Shown piece by piece: positions 60,328-64,000 of a stretch of DNA of 64,000 nt (position 1 is its first letter; each line of letters starts with the position of its first letter). The notes under the pieces were generated by a model. The model worked only from the letters and a program-made list of their open reading frames with translations, did no database searches and was not told where the DNA came from. The position numbers were made by a program, and so were the translations under genes. Origin of the DNA: Flavobacterium psychrophilum (lineage in GTDB: Bacteria; Bacteroidota; Bacteroidia; Flavobacteriales; Flavobacteriaceae); the NCBI GenBank assembly GCA_945872245.1, contig CAMBZB010000003.1:43064-107063 (forward strand), given 5' to 3'.

Positions 60328-60538
60328 TTCCTTCTGTAATTCCAATCCACGTTATTGCTTCGTACCTCAAAATAAAGTGGGGTTTTCCCATCCACAGCCA
60401 GGCAGGTCAAGACTTGGGATTTTGGATTCTGGTACAATTAAATTTTTAGTGTCTTAATTATTTTCCGGTAAATATTTTCCTCTAGATTAAAGCCATTACA
60501 AATTAGAACGTTGTGGTTTTATAACGGGCATTTACCAA

Positions 60539-60565
60539 TTGTGACGCTTATAAATGTTATATTTG
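60539..60565 (+). promoter_or_regulatory. Putative promoter of the pseudouridine synthase gene
   Basis: TTG at 60539-60541 and TATATTTG at 60558-60565, spacer 16 nt (slightly short), 18 bp before the ATG. Confidence 0.55.
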
Positions 60566-60583
60566 CAAAAATTTTGAAATATT

Positions 60584-61492
60584 ATGAATAACAAAGAAGG
60601 TGGTAATAAAGGCGGAAGTTCTAGAGCAAATAGTTCCAGACCCAATTCGAATAAGCCGAAACCTGCCATGCAGAAACGTGCCCAAGGGCCTAAAAAGGTA
60701 AAACCAAACACTAAAGTTCCTGATACTGAAACAGATAAAGTCGAAAAAAAACCGAATCAAGCACCAAAGAGACCCAAAGTAAAAGACGAAATTCGTCTGA
60801 ATAAATATATTGCCAATTCTGGTGCCTGTTCGCGTCGTGATGCAGATATTTACATTCAATCCGGAACTGTAAAAGTAAATGGAATTCCTGTTACCGAAAT
60901 GGGATATATGGTAAAACCGGGGGATGTAGTAAATTTTGATGGCGCCACTTTGACACCGGAGAAAAAAGTGTATATCTTGCTAAACAAACCGAAAAACTTT
61001 ACCACAGCACTTGATGAAGGACAAGAATACCGAAATGTTTTAGAATTGGTAAAAGGTTCTACGACGGCAAAAATTGGAGCTGTTGGAAGAATGGACAAAA
61101 ATACAACCGGTTTGTTGTTGTTTACAAACGATACGGACATGATTCGTAAGTTCACTTTACCCAACCAAAAATCATCAAAAATTTACCAAGTATCCTTGGA
61201 TAAAAATTTAAAATTTGAGGATTTAGAAAAAATAAATAAAGGCTTGGTTCTTGACGGACATCGCGTTTTTGTGGAAGACGTAAGTTACATTGAAGGAGAG
61301 GCAAAAAGCGAAATAGGCCTAAAATTGAGATCGGCCAACGTAAAAGTGGTTCGTTCTATTTTCGAACATTTCAGTTACGATGTTTTGCGAATTGACAGGG
61401 TCGCATTTGCAGGTTTGACCAAAAAGAATTTGCCAAGAGGAAACTGGAGACTACTTACTGATCAAGAGGTCATCAATTTGAAAAACGTTTAA
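60584..61492 (+). CDS. RsuA/RluB-family pseudouridine synthase
   Basis: Isomerises uridine to pseudouridine in rRNA. 302 residues: a basic, low-complexity N-terminal extension (about 1-66, rich in Lys, Pro, Asn and Ser), an S4 RNA-binding domain (about 67-125, IRLNKYIANSGACSRRDADI), then the synthase domain with catalytic Asp in GAVGRMDKNTTGLLLFTND, IYQVSLDK and LPRGNWRLLTDQEV. RluB versus RluE/RsuA cannot be separated here. In Flavobacteria as I know them this gene follows the UbiA-type gene; here 5.5 kb of island lies between. Confidence 0.93.
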   Translation: MNNKEGGNKGGSSRANSSRPNSNKPKPAMQKRAQGPKKVKPNTKVPDTETDKVEKKPNQAPKRPKVKDEIRLNKYIANSGACSRRDADIYIQSGTVKVNGIPVTEMGYMVKPGDVVNFDGATLTPEKKVYILLNKPKNFTTALDEGQEYRNVLELVKGSTTAKIGAVGRMDKNTTGLLLFTNDTDMIRKFTLPNQKSSKIYQVSLDKNLKFEDLEKINKGLVLDGHRVFVEDVSYIEGEAKSEIGLKLRSANVKVVRSIFEHFSYDVLRIDRVAFAGLTKKNLPRGNWRLLTDQEVINLKNV

Positions 61493-61514
61493 GTTTTATA
61501 AATTCGTTAAACAT

Positions 61515-61552
61515 AAAATTCCTGCTTTTATTTCTAAAGTAGGAATTTTTTT
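61515..61552 (+). terminator. Intrinsic terminator of the pseudouridine synthase gene
   Basis: AAAATTCCTGCTTT pairs with AAAGTAGGAATTTT (one G-U/mismatch) around a 7-nt loop, followed by a T-run. Confidence 0.82.
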
Positions 61553-61673
61553 TAACTTTGATTATTCCAAAATTTGTGGAACCTTGACACCTTCTTTATT
61601 AGCTACAAATAAACACTTCTTGAGTAAGGGGTCATCATTAGAATAAAATATTTACTATAGCAATACATGCATT

Positions 61674-62024
61674 ATGCAAAATTACGAAGCCAGCGCGGCA
61701 TTTATAATAGGAGATGAAATCGAATGGGAAGTCGTTGGCGATAAAGTCAAACGTAAAATATTGGGTTTTGACGCCAGCCTCATGCTCGTAAATGTCCATT
61801 TCGAAAAAGGAGGAATAGGCGTCCTCCACGAGCATTACAATTCCCAAGTCAGCTATGTAGAAAGTGGTGCATTTGAAGTGACGATTGGTGGAGAAGTTAA
61901 AACCTTAAAGGCAGGCGATAGTTTTTACGTTGCCCCCCATGTTTTACACGGCGCTGTTTGCATAGAAACCGGAATTCTTATTGATGTTTTCAGCCCTATC
62001 CGTGAGGACTTTATGAAAAATTAA
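61674..62024 (+). CDS. Small cupin-domain protein
   Basis: 116 residues, a single conserved cupin barrel. Motif 1 is seen as VLHEHYNSQVSYVESGAFEV (His, His, Gln and Glu positions of a metal site) and motif 2 as GDSFYVAPHVLHGAVC with the fourth His. Stand-alone cupins of this size are often sugar- or metabolite-binding regulators or isomerases; the substrate is unknown. No signal peptide. Followed 60 bp later by mtgA. Confidence 0.85.
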   Translation: MQNYEASAAFIIGDEIEWEVVGDKVKRKILGFDASLMLVNVHFEKGGIGVLHEHYNSQVSYVESGAFEVTIGGEVKTLKAGDSFYVAPHVLHGAVCIETGILIDVFSPIREDFMKN

Positions 62025-62084
62025 GGCTGTTATAGTGTTTCAAATGATCAATATAGTAGGACAAGAATTAGTAGATTTAATATA

Positions 62085-62828
62085 ATGGCAACAAAAATAG
62101 CATCAAAAAAAGCGAAACAACCCGCAAAAAAACAATCAGGGAATTTCAAAAGCAAACTAAGCCGGTTTTTATTTAAGGCCTTACTTTGGTTTCTTGGGCT
62201 TTCCGTTTCTTCTGTTATTTTTTTCAAATTTGTGCCAGTACCATTCACGCCCTTGATGGTAATTCGAGTATTAGAAAACAAATTAGCAGGGAAGGAAATT
62301 TATTTCAGCCACGATTGGGAACCCATCGGAAACATTTCTGTTAATTTACAAAAAGCGGTGATTGCTAGTGAAGACGGAACCTTTTTAGTTCACAACGGTT
62401 TCGATTTTAAGGCAATGGAAAAAGCCTATAAAGGCAACGAAAGAGGCCGAAGAATAAAAGGAGGAAGTACGATATCCCAACAAACCGCCAAGAATGTTTT
62501 TCTTTGGCAAGGAAGAAGCTACTTACGCAAAGGACTGGAAGCATATTTTACGGTTCTTATTGAGTTAATTTGGGGTAAAGAGAGAATTATGGAAGTATAC
62601 CTCAACAGCATCGAAATGGGGGATGGTATTTATGGAGCCCAAGCCGCAACCCATTATTGGTATAGGAAAGATGCCTCAAGTCTTACAAAAATGCAAGCCG
62701 CTGGAATCGCCGCCATATTGCCCAATCCCAGAAAATATTCCGCTACAAGTCCCTCTTCTTATATCAATCGACGAAAAGACAAAATTGTACGCGTTATGCG
62801 TTATGTAGGTAAGATTGAGTACAAATAA
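62085..62828 (+). CDS. mtgA: Monofunctional peptidoglycan transglycosylase
   Basis: GT51 glycosyltransferase that polymerises lipid II; no transpeptidase domain. 247 residues: basic N-terminus, one TM anchor (about 30-52), then the GT51 domain with catalytic Glu in AVIASEDGTFLVHNGFD, KGGSTISQQTAKNVFLWQGR, RKGLEAYFTVLIELIWGKERIMEVYLNSIEMG with the second Glu, and GIYGAQAATHYWYRK. Length and layout are those of MtgA. Confidence 0.94.
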   Translation: MATKIASKKAKQPAKKQSGNFKSKLSRFLFKALLWFLGLSVSSVIFFKFVPVPFTPLMVIRVLENKLAGKEIYFSHDWEPIGNISVNLQKAVIASEDGTFLVHNGFDFKAMEKAYKGNERGRRIKGGSTISQQTAKNVFLWQGRSYLRKGLEAYFTVLIELIWGKERIMEVYLNSIEMGDGIYGAQAATHYWYRKDASSLTKMQAAGIAAILPNPRKYSATSPSSYINRRKDKIVRVMRYVGKIEYK

Positions 62829-62872
62829 AAAGTTAAATTACTTTTATCATAAACTTTCTATATAATAATTTT

Positions 62873-62903
62873 AAAAAAGGCGATCATTAAGATCGCCCTT
62901 TTT
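62873..62903. terminator. Bidirectional terminator between mtgA and the lipoprotein gene
   Basis: GGCGATC and GATCGCC form the core stem around ATTAA, with an A-run on the left and a T-run on the right. Confidence 0.88.
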
Positions 62904-62922
62904 AACCTATTTTAAAACCAAT

Positions 62923-63486
62923 TTATTGAACAACTACTGGATAAGTTACTGCAAAATCAGTTGCTCCGCCGGCGTTAGTAATCTCTCCATCAGCAACACC
63001 TGGAGCCGATTTATTTGGTAAGTGTCTTAAAGTAACTACCAAATCTCCGGTGGCAGCATTTTTGGTAGTTAAGGTAAATTTTAAACCAATTGGTTTTCCG
63101 TTTGCGTCGGCATCATTATAAACAAACGTTCCAACAGCACTTGGAGCTTGAAAAAACAATTGATGCTCTTCTCCTTCAGCTTTTACTTCGCTTGTAATGT
63201 CTCCCGCAGGGCTTTCAGTTTCATTTAAGATTGTAACCGCACCATCATACGTTGTGTTTTGGGCAAAATTTCCTGATGGTGGTATTGTTAATGGAGCATT
63301 TGGGCCATCGCCATCTAAATCTTTGTATTGCAAAGTGATGGGCGTACCGCCTCCTTGAGGAGTGAATACAGCTGTAACTGTTGTGATGACTTCTTCCTCG
63401 TTTACAAGCGGAGTGTCGTCCTTGCTACAAGAAGATAAAGCTAATAAAGCTACTAATGCCAATGTTGTAATTTTGAAGTTTTTCAT
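62923..63486 (-). CDS. Secreted lipoprotein next to a TonB-dependent receptor
   Basis: 187 residues: lipoprotein signal with lipobox Leu-Ser-Ser-Cys (about residue 20) and SKDDTP after it, then a beta-rich body with VFTPQGGGTPITLQYKDLDGDG, and FVYNDADANGKPIGLKFTLT. Homologues sit beside TonB receptors in Flavobacteria and are sometimes labelled type 1 periplasmic-binding-fold proteins, although no such fold is obvious here. It probably captures or hands over the ligand of the receptor at 63.5 kb; the ligand is unknown. Confidence 0.78.
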   Translation of the reverse strand: MKNFKITTLALVALLALSSCSKDDTPLVNEEEVITTVTAVFTPQGGGTPITLQYKDLDGDGPNAPLTIPPSGNFAQNTTYDGAVTILNETESPAGDITSEVKAEGEEHQLFFQAPSAVGTFVYNDADANGKPIGLKFTLTTKNAATGDLVVTLRHLPNKSAPGVADGEITNAGGATDFAVTYPVVVQ

Positions 63487-63541
63487 TTTTTTTTGTTTAA
63501 ATTAAATTGATTGATACTGATTTTTGTTTTCATAATAAATG

Positions 63542-64000
63542 TTAATAATTAATTTTTAATTGAATTTGATAGTTTCTACCTATTTCGTCTGCAAAAAAGC
63601 GTTGCCGATTTAAGTAGTCCCTATATTTTGTGTTTAAAATATTTTGAACAGAAAATGCTAATGTTGTAATTCCTTTTTTAAAAGTTTTAAATTTTATTTC
63701 AGAATATAAATTTAATAAATGGTATGCTGGAGGCGGGGAACTGACATCAACTTCAACGGCTATAAATTCATTGTTCTCGATGATATTCGTTGTAAAATTA
63801 TTGTTTGGAAATCGATTTTGCCTGAATACAATTTCGCTTTTTAATTCTAGTACTAATTTTTTCCATTCATTTTTTGAGAATTTAATTTTGTTATTAATGC
63901 TTAATGGCGGCATATCAATCAAAGGTTGGTTTTCGGTAATGTCCTTCCCATTTACATAAGCACAAGAAAATAAGTGCTCCCATTGATTTGTAATATTCCA
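63542..64000 (-). CDS. TonB-dependent outer-membrane receptor, C-terminal part
   Basis: The frame is open through the window edge, so only the last about 152 residues are seen. They show the end of a TonB-receptor barrel: NGKDITENQPLIDMPPLSIN, alternating beta strands, FSVQNILNTKYRDYLNRQR, and the final strand NYQIQLKINY. The Asn-Ile-Leu-Asn-Thr-Lys-Tyr-Arg-Asp-Tyr-Leu-Asn run with the Phe/Tyr-ended last strand is characteristic. The receptor and its lipoprotein partner (55 bp apart) appear to be one operon. Confidence 0.92.
   Translation of the reverse strand, partial: WNITNQWEHLFSCAYVNGKDITENQPLIDMPPLSINNKIKFSKNEWKKLVLELKSEIVFRQNRFPNNNFTTNIIENNEFIAVEVDVSSPPPAYHLLNLYSEIKFKTFKKGITTLAFSVQNILNTKYRDYLNRQRFFADEIGRNYQIQLKINY

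Overview
The window is a low-GC chromosomal stretch from a bacterium of the Bacteroidota, most likely the family Flavobacteriaceae (Flavobacterium or a close relative). The basis is the gene content (PorT and a type IX secretion C-terminal sorting domain, the lipid-anchored Omp85 protein TamL, a class II HMG-CoA reductase with a GYDIA-type GHMP kinase, an AccD without its zinc finger, 2TM and GxxExxY proteins), the Bacteroidota promoter pattern (TTG, about 19 nt, TAnnTTTG) and the absence of clear Shine-Dalgarno sequences. I cannot name the species.

Layout. 0-10 kb: end of a four-helix-bundle protein cassette, thyA, a HIT protein, a glycogen-binding-domain protein, a 2TM protein and folA, ubiE-porT, an RNA methyltransferase divergent from tamL, fbaA and accD. 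10-20 kb: a small secreted repeat protein, a lone MacB-like permease, purH, and the cell-elongation cluster mreB-mreC-mreD-PBP2-rodA. 20-27.5 kb: a tail-specific protease, surE with a small membrane protein, lpxB, an NlpC/P60 lipoprotein and comEC. 27.5-33.6 kb (minus strand): a peptide-use operon, dipeptidyl peptidase IV, two POT transporters and a thioredoxin-like protein. 33.8-36 kb: HMG-CoA reductase and GYDIA kinase. 36-42.4 kb (minus strand): coaX, an outer-membrane barrel, lptC, a small membrane protein, a CNNM/CBS protein and a PpiD-like foldase. 42.5-49.3 kb: tRNA-Phe, acetate uptake plus acetyl-CoA synthetase, beta-phosphoglucomutase plus a GH65 phosphorylase, and a glycerophosphodiesterase. 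49.3-51.7 kb: a repeat-bounded GxxExxY cassette with a shrunken second copy, a flavoprotein and tspO. 51.8-54.8 kb: mvaD, mevalonate kinase and a UbiA-type prenyltransferase. 54.8-60.3 kb: an accessory island with a 1424-residue type IX-secreted surface protein, decayed surface-protein pieces and an IS3 transposase tail. 60.5-64 kb: a pseudouridine synthase, a cupin, mtgA, a lipoprotein and the end of a TonB-dependent receptor.

How the genes work together. Most are core metabolism and envelope building: thymidylate/folate (thyA, folA), menaquinone (ubiE), the mevalonate route (HMG-CoA reductase, a probable phosphomevalonate kinase, mevalonate kinase, mvaD) next to a prenyltransferase, peptidoglycan (mre/rod cluster, mtgA, NlpC/P60), lipopolysaccharide (lpxB, lptC), outer-membrane assembly (tamL, PpiD-like) and type IX secretion (porT plus one cargo protein). 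Catabolic pairs are physically coupled: peptidase with peptide porters, acetate porter with acetyl-CoA synthetase, disaccharide phosphorylase with beta-phosphoglucomutase.

Most notable structures: (1) the last codons of the ubiA-type gene are repeated 5.5 kb downstream, bracketing the surface-protein island as an integration into a gene 3' end would; (2) the GxxExxY gene lies in a cassette with 12-bp perfect terminal inverted repeats, followed at exactly 200 bp offset by an internally deleted copy, with a stranded 15-codon start of the neighbouring flavoprotein gene between them. No CRISPR array, prophage or complete transposon was seen.
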